Positions 1-8,395 of a stretch of 18,258 bases of DNA are shown here, piece by piece. How positions within the stretch are numbered: the stretch's first letter is position 1; each line of letters starts with the position of its first letter. This stretch comes from Jimgerdemannia flammicorona. Its lineage: Eukaryota > Mucoromycota > Endogonomycetes > Endogonales > Endogonaceae. The notes under the pieces are model-generated. The model worked only from the letters and a program-made list of their open reading frames with translations, did not search any database and was not told the DNA's origin. Position numbers and translations under genes: made by a program. The stretch is taken from NCBI GenBank assembly GCA_003990745.1, contig RBNI01002520.1, positions 1 through 18,258 of the forward strand, written 5' to 3'.

Positions 1-26
1 AAAAAAAAAAAAAAAAAAAAAAAAAA
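1..26. repeat. Homopolymer A tract at window edge
   Basis: The window opens with 26 consecutive A residues. On the minus strand this is a poly-T tract lying in, or just after, the fifth intron of the ABC transporter gene, where a pyrimidine tract would be natural. It could also be an edge effect of the assembly; the sequence alone cannot decide. Confidence 0.8.
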
Positions 27-82
27 CGTCAACAAATGCCTGGAATCGGGCACACCAGCGATGCCGCAGCCGACCTGCTCAC

Positions 83-984
83 CTTTGTCAACCTCGTACG
101 GAAGCTCAGTGCAAGGGCGCTGATGGTCAGCTTGAGGCAGTTGTTGACGATGCTCATGGGCCACTGTGGATGGGCGGGACATGACGTGGCGTTTCACGTG
201 TGTTAGGTGTCCTGAAGCAATCAGACAGTTCGTGCAAAATAGGAAGAACCCACCATCATGAGGCCAAACTCGAAAATCGCCTTGGCAATGAATTTGCTAC
301 GGTCGCGCGTTACAATAGCTTTGACAACCGCTCTGGGGACGAAGAGGTTGGCGTATGAGAGGTAGAATTTCGTGTCGTAGGGGGTCCGTCGTTGCAACTG
401 TACTGAAATAGGTACTCACCCGTTAAATCCAGAGAACCTTTTTTTGGTGACGCGAGGAGAAATTAGTCAATCTCCGCCATTAATATAAAAATGACATAAA
501 CGTCAGCACAAAAAATTGGGTCCTAGAGCTCACCAAATGTCGAGCCACGTCCGCGCGATTAGCACGGCGGCGAGCGCTGTAAGGAGGCCGGCTTCTTTAG
601 AGAAGGTACCTAATGAACGGGCAAGAATGGTGACAACAATTGGGATTGTGAGACCAGTGCCATGCTGCACATCGTCGGCGCGCCTGCCCACGAAATAACG
701 CGTCCTATCCCTCCCTCACCTGGAATGCAAATAGGCAACAACAACTGCATCTGCTTGAAAAACCTCGCATTCACGCCGACCCTTTTCGATTTCTTCTCCC
801 TCCGCTTGGATGCCGAGTCCTGGCTGGGCAACAGGGGTTCCTTAGCATCGACGTCGAGGCTCTCCTTCAGGTGCTGCTTGAGGGCGGCCTTGTTGCTGTT
901 GAGGACAAATATTGCGGCGAGGACGAGCACGCCGAAAGCTGCGGCCTTGGGACGGCGCGAGAGGGTAGATAGAACGTTTGTCAT
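83..984 (-). CDS. Peroxisomal ABC half-transporter, ABCD3/PMP70-like, 5' part (five exons)
   Basis: This is the N-terminal part (173 residues) of a subfamily D ABC half-transporter; in this family such proteins import fatty acyl-CoAs across the peroxisomal membrane. Exons on the minus strand are 984-720, 609-534, 437-420, 332-254 and 163-83, joined by GT-AG introns with phases that agree throughout. Spliced, it shows a hydrophobic segment near residues 13-28, the conserved KRVGVNARFFKQMQLLLPI stretch, then FSKEAGLL, TWLDIWFSGFNG, VVKAIVTRDRSKFI and WPMSIVNNCLKL before SFRTRLTK, which match the start of the transmembrane domain in PMP70-type proteins. The third exon is only 18 nt. The remaining membrane helices and the nucleotide-binding domain lie beyond the left edge. 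The start at 984 has a good context (ACCATGA). The assignment to subfamily D is strong; ABCD3 rather than ABCD1/2 is a judgement from memory of the family. Confidence 0.9.
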
Positions 985-1586
985 GGTAGTGAGTGAATGT
1001 GTGTGGATTGAGCGAAAGCGAACGATTTAATGTGTCATGTGAAGATGGCAACGTCATGGGGGGAGCAAGCGAGCAGTCACTCACCCGCATTGGGAGGGAA
1101 CCGCGTGCGCATGCCTACTCTGTATGCCCATTTTTGACCTTCCATTTATCTAGACTCTCCCAATCGGCCCGTCTTCATTCTCATAATAATGGAATCCAAT
1201 AGACTGCTATGAGCATACACCACGTCTTCTTCTGTTCCATCATGAAACACCATGGTGCATTACTAATCTAGTCTTATTGAGACGTAGTGTGACGGAGTGA
1301 ACAGAGATAGATAGTAAATAAATCAAGAAAAAAAGCTCAATTACCAAAGAGACCCAAAAAAGATATAAGATTGTTGAATTTTTATACTTACAAGCTGGCG
1401 TGAATACACCAAGAATAAGAGCCTTGTATCAATCATCAAAAAGGGATGTATGATAGTATCGCATACAATGTCTTCAGTACTACGTTAACATTACATCAAT
1501 GAATCGAATCGCCTGAAACCTCGGTCTCAGAAGAAGCGACCGCAAATGACTTAATAGATAGGCTCCGAGGAACTGGAGATAAGGTC
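985..1586. other. Intergenic region between divergent genes
   Basis: About 600 bases between the start of the minus-strand ABC transporter and the plus-strand gene at 1770. It must hold the promoters of both, since they diverge. No coding frame here shows convincing composition. The part from about 1260 to 1480 is AT-rich with short A runs. I see no clear TATA box for the transporter. Confidence 0.6.
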
Positions 1587-1703
1587 TATATATTCGTCTG
1601 TTTAGGTATGAACCATTACAAAGCGACTATAGGTTTCATCATGGTTTCCATTTTACATGTCTTCATTCTCGTGACTCTGAATCATGTGAGGTCCAACTGT
1701 GCA

Positions 1704-1709
1704 TATATA
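1704..1709 (+). promoter_or_regulatory. Candidate TATA box for the 340-aa membrane protein gene
   Basis: TATATA sits 61 nt upstream of the ATG at 1770, a reasonable core-promoter spacing with a short leader. A second TATATATT lies at 1587-1594 and would give a longer transcript that includes the in-frame ATGs at 1608 and 1641. Choosing the nearer box supports the start at 1770. Both are short motifs in AT-rich DNA, so this is tentative. Confidence 0.35.
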
Positions 1710-1769
1710 CATTTAAGCTTGTCAATAAATGCCAGCAATCTCGCCTCTCTACTTCTTCTTTACATTAAA

Positions 1770-2792
1770 ATGGCTTGTGATTGCAGCACGTGTAACACCC
1801 TCAAAAAACGCAAACTCATCCAGTTGCCAGACCACTCAGGCAAAAGCAGCCTAATACTGCAACTCTGCCAGCTCGGGCTCGCCGCGGTAGACCGGCACTT
1901 CTTCAACTTCTCTACCCGCCCCTCCAACTTCGCCATGAGTCCGATGGGCGTCTACCGCGACTGGTTAATGACAGGCCGCGCCTACAGCACCCAGAAGCCA
2001 CCTGAGTTGCACGACCACGACGACTCGGCCATGTTCCCCGCCATATTGTGGGCTTTCAGCTTCGAGACTAACTGTCAGCTGCTGGTGTCCGATAGCGAGG
2101 AGGGACAAAGCTACCAATTTCAATGGCGTCCCGACAACGCTGAAAGCGTTGCAGGCAGATTTCTCGTCCTCGCGTACTTGTGGGCCCGCCCTACCAATGG
2201 CAAACTCATTGACCTGGGGAACCGCGACGCCGAACAGCGAAGACGCCTAGACAACCTCCCCACTTTGGACGAGACCGAGCTCATGCGTCGTTTAGTGCAG
2301 GTGCAACTTTCCGGGTTCCGATTCTTATATAACGTCGAATGGGAGCCCGCCAGATCTGGCAGAACGGGCAAGGCAGAACTGGTGTTCGTGTCGCGAACAG
2401 GGGTTTTCGCGGTAGTGGTGGTGGAGCAGTCGGATAGTTCCGCAGGGGAGACGGCAGAGAGTCGAAGGAGGGAGAGACGGAGGGAGTTGGAGCAACGTGC
2501 GAGAAAGTTGCGTGAGAATTTTGCGGGGCAGCATTTGGAGGCCGCGGCGATTGTGGCGTTTACATGCACATGCACGGATGGGGCAAAGTTGAAAGTCACG
2601 CCTGTGGGTGCTAACGATCGGGTGGTCGCGTGTGTTGTCGAGAAGGTCGAGCAGAAGATCGATGGGGGTCAGTGGTCTCGCGCGGCGGCTACGGCAACAG
2701 GGGGGCAAATGTCGAATCGGAATGCGCTGCCGGCTGTGCCTGCCGTATTAATTGCTTCGGCGCTTGTCTATGGATATTTGGTTCGGAAGTGA
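1770..2792 (+). CDS. Membrane-anchored protein with a degenerate PD-(D/E)XK-like core, function unknown
   Basis: A 340-residue intronless gene. I start at the ATG at 1770 (context AAAATGG) because the open frame upstream to 1608 is AT-rich and lacks coding character, while composition changes just after 1770. Residues 172-280 resemble a restriction-endonuclease-like core: a hydrophobic run GFRFLYNVEW (182-191), then KAELVFVSRTGVFAVVVVEQ (201-220), then a basic helical stretch rich in Arg and Glu (230-250), then a strand around 258-265. In active relatives the strands carry G-D-L-V and E-x-K; here the positions read E203, V and E, so the catalytic acid pair and lysine appear to be missing. A hydrophobic segment at 319-337 followed by RK at the end looks like a tail anchor. 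The first 15 residues hold three Cys followed by KKRK. The nuclease-fold link is inferred from pattern, not proven; if right, it is a pseudoenzyme. A poly(A) signal follows at 2982. Confidence 0.75.
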   Translation: MACDCSTCNTLKKRKLIQLPDHSGKSSLILQLCQLGLAAVDRHFFNFSTRPSNFAMSPMGVYRDWLMTGRAYSTQKPPELHDHDDSAMFPAILWAFSFETNCQLLVSDSEEGQSYQFQWRPDNAESVAGRFLVLAYLWARPTNGKLIDLGNRDAEQRRRLDNLPTLDETELMRRLVQVQLSGFRFLYNVEWEPARSGRTGKAELVFVSRTGVFAVVVVEQSDSSAGETAESRRRERRRELEQRARKLRENFAGQHLEAAAIVAFTCTCTDGAKLKVTPVGANDRVVACVVEKVEQKIDGGQWSRAAATATGGQMSNRNALPAVPAVLIASALVYGYLVRK

Positions 2793-4217
2793 TCCGCTGC
2801 TAGCTACGAGCTAACAACGGTGTTGATATTCCTCGCCCGACTGATTGCTGTTAAACTTCAAAAAAAAAAAAGCTGTTTCCCATGTTGTCCATAACCCTTT
2901 CTCGCATTGTGAAGCATTTCTTCCATTCGTATTTGTGTTGTTCTTTGCTATTTGCTGCTGTTTTACCAAGTGGTTTTTTTGAATAAACTTGCTCTTTGCA
3001 CACGACATACTGTCAAAAATAGCCCATATTGGGAGTGGTGTAACCAGCAATGTTGTTATGAGTAGGGCACCAATTGTCGTATTGTGAGGCGACTGTCCAA
3101 AGCCTGATTGCGGCCAAAACCAACAGCAGTGAGCCCATGTACCTTTGAGGAAATATGGACTGATGAGCTAAGATTTTTATTTTTTTCGCGCGCGCAAGAC
3201 GCGACCATTTCCCCACGCGACTGGCTGTCGTGTCACGGTTTGGGCATTTCTAGTCCATTTGGGGAAATAGTAATTACTTTGTGCAGATCCTCCTCAAGGA
3301 AGGCACGATGACGGCAAGTGTACAAGACGAACCCCGTCCGACGCGAGGACGGGTTCCGCGCGAGACGAATCACAAACCAAAACCTGAATTCCCTTTCCCC
3401 CCTCCAAACAATAATAATAATAAATCAGGGTTGTACCGTCGTTGCACGCATACGTCAGTTTCCTTGCGGAACCTTGGCTCCAAACGAAGGCTATCGCGAC
3501 GGGGATACAACGGATCGGCCATGATGCAGCAAATCATTCGTGCGGGTCTCTAAAATTCGGGTATGCACCCCCCCCCTGCATATTTCAAGGGCCCGCGAGC
3601 AAGCGGCAACCCGCAACCTTCAGTCTTGCACTTATGCACACGAGCCCCCCCAAAAAAAAAGGGGGATTTGATGTCTTTGGTTGTCAGTGGCTGGCGTAGG
3701 AGGGCAGTATGCCGACACCGATGGATGCCGCCTCAGAGTCGTGGGACCGCCATTGCGCTGTCAATAAAGTCTCAAAACCCAACCCGAGACCTATGGGTCG
3801 AGAGTCTCCATACAAATATGTTTTTGTAACATATCTTCGTGGCGGAGCGTCCGAATTTGATGATCCCTGGATTCCCACGGACAGGGCCCACGGACGGGAG
3901 CGTTCTAACTAATGTAAGATCATCAAGAATTCGGACGGAGATACGTATTTCCGATCCATAGGTTGGGTATGCAACAGGGTTGTCGGGTCACTTGGGTAAC
4001 TCAGGGTCACGCGGTGCACTAACTGTCAAGAATCCTCTGTACCGCGGACTAAACGCAAAACAGAGAAAACTGAAGGATGTGTTTAAAGTTCACGGATCGT
4101 ATGCTACATGTTTTCAATTATGAGACGTAAGAACATTTTTTCTCAGAGACTGGAATATACCGTTTCTAGCATCACACCGCCAGGTATTTCACAACCCACT
4201 CTACTCTCGCTTCCTAA
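2793..4217. other. Gene-free stretch with homopolymers
   Basis: About 1.4 kb with no frame I can assign. It contains an A12 run near 2862, an AATAAT run near 3410, C9 near 3569, and a C/A/G run at 3645-3666. A perfect 7-bp inverted repeat (ATATGTT at 3816-3822, AACATAT at 3828-3834) may be chance. Short overlapping frames on both strands near 3300-3900 lack homology and initiation context, so I treat them as noise. Confidence 0.55.
2982..2987 (+). terminator. Poly(A) signal AATAAA downstream of the membrane protein gene
   Basis: A canonical AATAAA about 190 nt after the stop codon at 2792, followed by a T-containing stretch. It is the first such hexamer on the plus strand after that gene and is the likely 3'-end signal. 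Confidence 0.45.
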
Positions 4218-5297
4218 TTAATTCATCTCATCCTCTCCTTCCCCCCCATACGCCCTTAACCTATTCTTTGTAATCGCCCTCTTTGACCAATGTTGATTCC
4301 CCGGAATGAAATCCGGTCTAACAACCTTCGCCCTATGCTTCGCCCAATCGCCTTCGTCCAATCGCAGGTACACGCCCTCGATCGTCACATCGGGCGCGTA
4401 AGACGACTTTAGTTGCAAGAGGTCGAGAATGGTTGCCGGGGTTAGAAGGGAATCTGGCGGGACGGCCAGGAGGGCTGCAGGGATGGCAAGGGATTCAGCG
4501 GGGTCGGTCGAGGTCGCCGGGTCGGCCGGGATGGGATGGGCGGCGGTGGAATCGGCGGGGATGGAATCTGCGGGGATGGAATCGACGGGTGGTGGTGGTG
4601 ATATTGTGGGAGTTTTTGCGAGCGGAGGTATCTCGATGGCGGGGACGATCGGTATACTTGGCGCGAGGCAGCGCATGATGGCCCGGAACCGCTTGCGACT
4701 GAAGAACTTGCCATGTTTCGTGTCGTATAGATCAAACGCCACAAAGTAAGCGGGCAAACGTGTGTAATATATCGAATGCTGCGCGACCATCCACTCCCCG
4801 TACAGTATCCTCTCCCCGGGCTGCACCTCCTCCTCCCCACCCTCGAGCTCGGGCTCCATGAGCAGCGTGTACAGCTCCCCTCCCCACTCGGCTAGCCAGT
4901 TCGGTAGCATCTTAAACTGTGGATGGTGCGCGGCCGTCACGTGGTGGCTCCGATTCTGCACGGTAAGCCCGTAATCTGGGCCAACGGCAACGCCGAGGTT
5001 CGCGCCGTCGATCTTCTCCTCGATAGTGAGACGGAGGTGCGGGGGCGGGTTGAAGAAGAGCGCGTTGGACCGCATGTCGTGCACCAGGTCGTCTAGCGTC
5101 ACCGCCGTGCCACCCGTGTTGAAGAGGTGCGGCGTGCGCGGGTACTTGTGGAAGTCCGGAAGCCGGTGCGACATGTCCAAGTGTGGGTGGTTGGGAAGGA
5201 GTTGTTCACCCCGGGACGACGAGAAACAGGTTGCTGTGCCATCAAGCAGGCTATTTGTGGAGTGGTTTGTGGCACCTGACTCCTCAGGTTGCCACAT
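4218..5297 (-). CDS. RNA ligase-family protein (covalent nucleotidyltransferase fold)
   Basis: A 359-residue frame carrying the ordered motifs of nucleic-acid ligases that work through a lysine-AMP intermediate. Motif I is EEKIDGANLGV with the likely nucleophile K95; YGEW (166-169) and AFDLYD (187-192) fit motifs III and IIIa; IEGVYLR (306-312) fits motif IV; RAKVVRPDF (322-330) fits motif V. The N-terminal HKYPRTPHL (50-58) and the tail NQHWSKR are also typical of a mainly bacterial RNA ligase family (RNA_ligase, Pfam PF09414 type). Such enzymes seal RNA ends with ATP; the substrate here is unknown. A Pro/Ala/Ser-rich insert (about 221-290), including a near-perfect 15-nt tandem repeat, separates motifs IIIa and IV. 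Homologues usually begin just before KYPRTPHL, so the ATG at 5174 (M42, giving 318 residues) is as likely as the one at 5297. No intron is needed. Transfer from bacteria is possible but not shown. Confidence 0.88.
   Translation of the reverse strand: MWQPEESGATNHSTNSLLDGTATCFSSSRGEQLLPNHPHLDMSHRLPDFHKYPRTPHLFNTGGTAVTLDDLVHDMRSNALFFNPPPHLRLTIEEKIDGANLGVAVGPDYGLTVQNRSHHVTAAHHPQFKMLPNWLAEWGGELYTLLMEPELEGGEEEVQPGERILYGEWMVAQHSIYYTRLPAYFVAFDLYDTKHGKFFSRKRFRAIMRCLAPSIPIVPAIEIPPLAKTPTISPPPPVDSIPADSIPADSTAAHPIPADPATSTDPAESLAIPAALLAVPPDSLLTPATILDLLQLKSSYAPDVTIEGVYLRLDEGDWAKHRAKVVRPDFIPGNQHWSKRAITKNRLRAYGGEGEDEMN
4548..4592 (-). repeat. 15-nt tandem repeat inside the RNA ligase gene
   Basis: Three consecutive 15-nt units (4548-4562, 4563-4577, 4578-4592), the first two differing at one base and the third more diverged. 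On the coding strand they give the DSIPA pentapeptide repeat in the linker between motifs IIIa and IV. The length is a multiple of three, so copy-number change would keep the frame. Confidence 0.75.
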
Positions 5298-5332
5298 GGC
5301 ATTCGGGCTTATGGCTGGGGTTGCACACTGAA

Positions 5333-5338
5333 TTTATT
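5333..5338 (-). terminator. Poly(A) signal for the protoglobin gene
   Basis: AATAAA on the minus strand, about 155 nt after the protoglobin stop at 5493 and only 36 nt before the farthest-upstream possible ATG of the ligase gene (5297). Its position means the protoglobin transcript probably ends inside the ligase promoter, or runs into that gene. Confidence 0.45.
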
Positions 5339-5492
5339 GATTATCGTATGATACACTTGAAACTAAAAACCAACTGCAATAATAAATTGTATGAAGCAAA
5401 ATCAGATTGTGTGTCAAACTCTCAGTCACGTATTGTTTTTTTTTTATGATGTAATCTATAGTACATCACCGCACCCAAACTCTGTCCCCTTT

Positions 5493-6455
5493 TTACGCCT
5501 TCAAGAAGGCCGCACCCACATACGCCAGAATACCCGCGGCGGCGCCCAGGAGGACGGGAAGCACGGATTGACCGAAGGCATTGACATTGGCGTCGGGCTT
5601 TTTGGAGCTACCGTTCTTCGTATCGTAAGCGGCAAGGTCGAATGCAACGCTCTCCTTGGCGTAATACTTTGCGTAGAAGTCGTTTTGGATCCAGATGAGC
5701 TTGTTGAATCCGATCAGGGCCTGCTTTTCCAGATCCTTGTCGAGGTTCAGCGAGAGCGTGCCGCCGATCAGAACCTCCTCCACCACAGCCATCAGGGCGT
5801 TGATGTGGATGTAGTCCACATTGATCTTGGACTTCTTATCGGGGGTGTCCTGGTGAGCGAAGAGCGATAAGAGAAAGAGGAGTAAGGACGAGGCTTGTGG
5901 AGAAGACAATATCATACGGAAAGGGTTGGAATGGAAAGAAATCCTTACGGTGTGGATCTTTGCGCAGTAGTCGAGGTACTTGAACATGCGGTCATCGTAG
6001 GTGCCAGTGAGGATACGGTTGAGGTACTTGTTGAGGAAGTGCATGCGCATCTTGATCTGCGGGTTGTCGAGCGACAAGGCCTCGAGCGACTCAGCGACCA
6101 TATCCTGTTTTGTGACGGGGCCGGTGTAGCCTTCATTCACGTGGAGGAAGTGCTGCTTGGTGATATCGTACTGGAAGAGCTTCTCGTAGACCTGTAAGGT
6201 GCGTGTGTGTATGTGGGGGGTGAATGTAGGTGTTAGATGATTATGTAAAACAAGAAATGGGGAGGGAGGGAGAGCTAAGGTGCATACCGAGTGGACGATG
6301 CCGTCGATGGCGGGGACGAGCTGCTTGCCGACAGTGGTGATGGCGTCGATGTCCTCCTGCTTGAAGTTGACGAAGCGGGCGACGTACTGCAGACGGTAGG
6401 TGGAGTCGGAGTAAAGGCGCTCGCGTTCGATGTGCTCCATTGCTGGGGTTTCCAT
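5493..6455 (-). CDS. Fungal-type protoglobin with C-terminal membrane segment (three exons)
   Basis: Exons on the minus strand are 6455-6288, 6191-5949 and 5849-5493, giving 255 residues; both introns (96 and 99 nt) are phase 0. The product matches the globin-sensor/protoglobin fold in fungi: RLQYVARFVNFKQEDIDAI near the start, VYEKLFQYDITKQHF and NEGYTGPV in the middle, QIKMRMHFLNKYL, then YCAKIHT with H136 as the likely proximal heme ligand, VDYIHINALMAVVEEVLI and FNKLIWIQNDFYAKYY. Protoglobins bind O2, CO or NO at heme; no separate output domain is present. A charged, low-complexity linker (about 205-225) leads to a hydrophobic segment (about 230-252) ending FLKA, consistent with a tail-anchored protein facing the cytosol. 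A TATA box lies 109 nt upstream. The start could also be M6. Fold assignment is strong; the physiological role (gas sensing or scavenging) is inference. Confidence 0.92.
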   Translation of the reverse strand: METPAMEHIERERLYSDSTYRLQYVARFVNFKQEDIDAITTVGKQLVPAIDGIVHSVCTLALPPSPFLVLHNHLTPTFTPHIHTRTLQVYEKLFQYDITKQHFLHVNEGYTGPVTKQDMVAESLEALSLDNPQIKMRMHFLNKYLNRILTGTYDDRMFKYLDYCAKIHTVRISFHSNPFRMILSSPQASSLLLFLLSLFAHQDTPDKKSKINVDYIHINALMAVVEEVLIGGTLSLNLDKDLEKQALIGFNKLIWIQNDFYAKYYAKESVAFDLAAYDTKNGSSKKPDANVNAFGQSVLPVLLGAAAGILAYVGAAFLKA

Positions 6456-6563
6456 TGTTGGTGTGTGTGCGTAAAGAAATTTAGTTGGGGAAGGGTGGAT
6501 TGTCTGTCTGATGGATTGGAGGAAAAATGCGATGTGGTTGAAATGATGGAGTGGCGGGTGGGT

Positions 6564-6570
6564 TTATATA
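6564..6570 (-). promoter_or_regulatory. TATA box for the protoglobin gene
   Basis: TATATAA on the minus strand, 109 nt before the ATG at 6455, in otherwise mixed-composition DNA. The position suits a transcript with a leader of roughly 70-80 nt. Confidence 0.5.
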
Positions 6571-7585
6571 ATTCGTTCTCAATCCTCTATACCTCAGCCT
6601 CCCAACTCCACCCTCAGCTTCACGTCATTCCGTCACCCCCCACCCGTTATTTCCGCCATGACGACATGAAAATCAGGCCACATCGGAGTTGGGGGTTTCG
6701 GTTCGGGGTTTAAAATCCTTTTTTTGTTTGTTGAGCAGTTATGGTAAGACTCGACAAATACGAACTCTGTTTTAACAAACAGACGCCAGCGATCTTCTGT
6801 GAGATGATTGCAGAAAACAAGAGAGAAAATGAATATGAAAGGTGAATAAACCAGCCGTGGACGATTCTAGAGCTTCGTCGCAAATGAGACCTCTGGTTGT
6901 CTTGGTGAGTCTAGAGCGTGCACAGTCAAGGGAACTTTGGAGCTTTGACTGATAGACGCGGAAGATTTCGGCCCTTTTTCCATGTGAACCTATGCAATAG
7001 CGGCATAAACGATAAAATCCCGTGCTGTCGTCAGCACCCACACTCTACAGGATTAACAAACACGATCGTGTGCGACTAGGCAAAAAACACTTTTCAAGGT
7101 CCGATTCGGACCAGACGCGAATTTCTGAATTATCCGGCAACTAATTATGTTTCAACCCGTAAACACGAGACTCATTGCAAGCGAATAACATGGACAACAA
7201 CAAAGAGGACCGGAGACAATCGGCAGTCTTCATTGAAACTGGAATATGACGCCTCCACAGGACACGGCTCACAGCGGTGAAATCATGCTACCTCCCGTAA
7301 CTTGCTATCACCACCGCGCATCGGTTTTGCGTTCAAAAAGGCAACGTCTAAACTATTTTTTTTTTTTTTTAAGGTGGCGAGAGACGTGTTCACGGTTGCC
7401 GGTGCCCGTGCCGGGCGGCGCACGAGAATAGGCTCAAAAATACTTTTAGAGAGAGAACTTGCAACAACCCCGATATTTTCCTGCTCTAACCCGCTTTCAC
7501 ACGTGATTGTCGTCATTCTTTCTGTGTGGGTAATCAAGCGAGTCACGCAAGATGTGTTTGGATCCTTCTGTGTAAGGTCCAAAAA
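6571..7585. other. Gene-free stretch upstream of the Rho remnant
   Basis: About 1 kb in which I find no assignable coding frame on either strand. It includes a T14 run near 7358. Frames of up to about 110 codons exist on both strands near 7280-7620 but run through that homopolymer and show no family resemblance. Confidence 0.5.
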
Positions 7586-8311
7586 CTGAAACTCGTTATC
7601 GTTGGCGGAGGTCGAAAAGACCACTCTTCTCGAGGTTCAGTACAGCAGGTTTATTTTTGGTACGTACCTTTGTAGTTATACCACTCTCAAACGCACGAAT
7701 CCTCAACCCAGAGGACTGCCATCACTCTGGGCGGTCCATCTGTCTGACGGTCAACGACAGAGAATGTGAAATGGCACTGTGGAATACGGGGGACCAGGAC
7801 GAGTACGACCGGTTGCGACCGCTGGCCTATCGGGGCAGCACGTGCTTCGTTAACGAGAGTGACGGCGAAAGTGGGTGGGGAGGTAGAGGAATAATCTTCT
7901 TTTAACATGCTCGCCCTTGTGATAGCATTTGTTGAACCTAACGCGTTCAGCGGAACTCGCCTAGCACGAGGGTATGCACTCCGCAACGCTGGGTGCCGAG
8001 GACAGGTGCTTCTCGCACGAAGAGGTTTGTCATGACGATTAAATGTTTAGAGTTTCTAACTTTGTTATTGCATACTGTGATTCATCTTCAACGGAGAGAT
8101 TCTTTCGGAAATTGCTCTTCTCATCCTCCATGCCACCTACTGTACCGAGCAGGGCAAATTCCTCGCCCGGAGGAGCGGCGCGCAATACCATGAGTGCAGC
8201 TCCAAGATGGATGCAGGCATAAGGGAGATCTCGGAGGCGGCGACTAGGGCTGCTTTGGAATTCTGTTGGCTGGAGAGGAAGTTGTGCCAGGTGATGGAAG
8301 TGGTGTATTGA
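7586..8311 (+). pseudogene. Decayed Rho-family small GTPase
   Basis: Pieces of a Rho GTPase occur in order but in different frames. KLKLVIVGGG at 7583-7612 is the start of the P-loop; a one-base frame change follows, and KTTLLE (from about 7614) supplies the rest, so the GxxxxGKT motif is broken. A second shift leads to FVVIPLSNARI (switch I, the threonine lost) and ECEMALWNTGDQDEYDRLRPLAY (switch II, where DTAGQ has become NTGDQ). Homology then fades near 7850, stops intervene, and it resumes at 8147-8311 with EQGKFLARRSGAQYHECSSK, containing the G5 motif, and GIREISEAATRAAL. The end lacks a CAAX prenylation box. A former intron with donor GTTTGT near 8024 may account for one gap. The NKxD-type specificity motif is not recognisable. 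Two frameshifts plus lost switch residues argue for a dead gene; an unusual intron pattern could rescue only part of this. Confidence 0.78.
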
Positions 8312-8395
8312 AGTTGTTCGGGAGGTTGTATATTCGTGTACCGGTTGGATTCATTCCGATACCAAAACACAGTGCATGGTGTCATCAATATCTGA

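Noticed and set aside
1608..1769. A 54-residue N-terminal extension with a hydrophobic segment on the membrane protein
   Set aside because: AT-rich and without coding character; the ATG at 1770 has a better context and a TATA box 61 nt upstream. A longer isoform cannot be excluded.
4429..4840. Open frames of up to 132 codons overlapping the RNA ligase gene, on both strands
   Set aside because: They lie over the low-complexity linker and arise from its GC-rich repeats; the ligase frame carries all the motifs.
5391..6197. Plus-strand frames of 100-159 codons opposite the protoglobin gene
   Set aside because: They mirror the protoglobin exons and have no recognisable content; the minus-strand frame has clear homology and consistent introns.
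4218..6455. A functional RNA ligase-protoglobin operon or gas-controlled RNA repair system
   Set aside because: Tandem order and a close poly(A) site are the only links; separate promoters are likely and no shared pathway is known to me.
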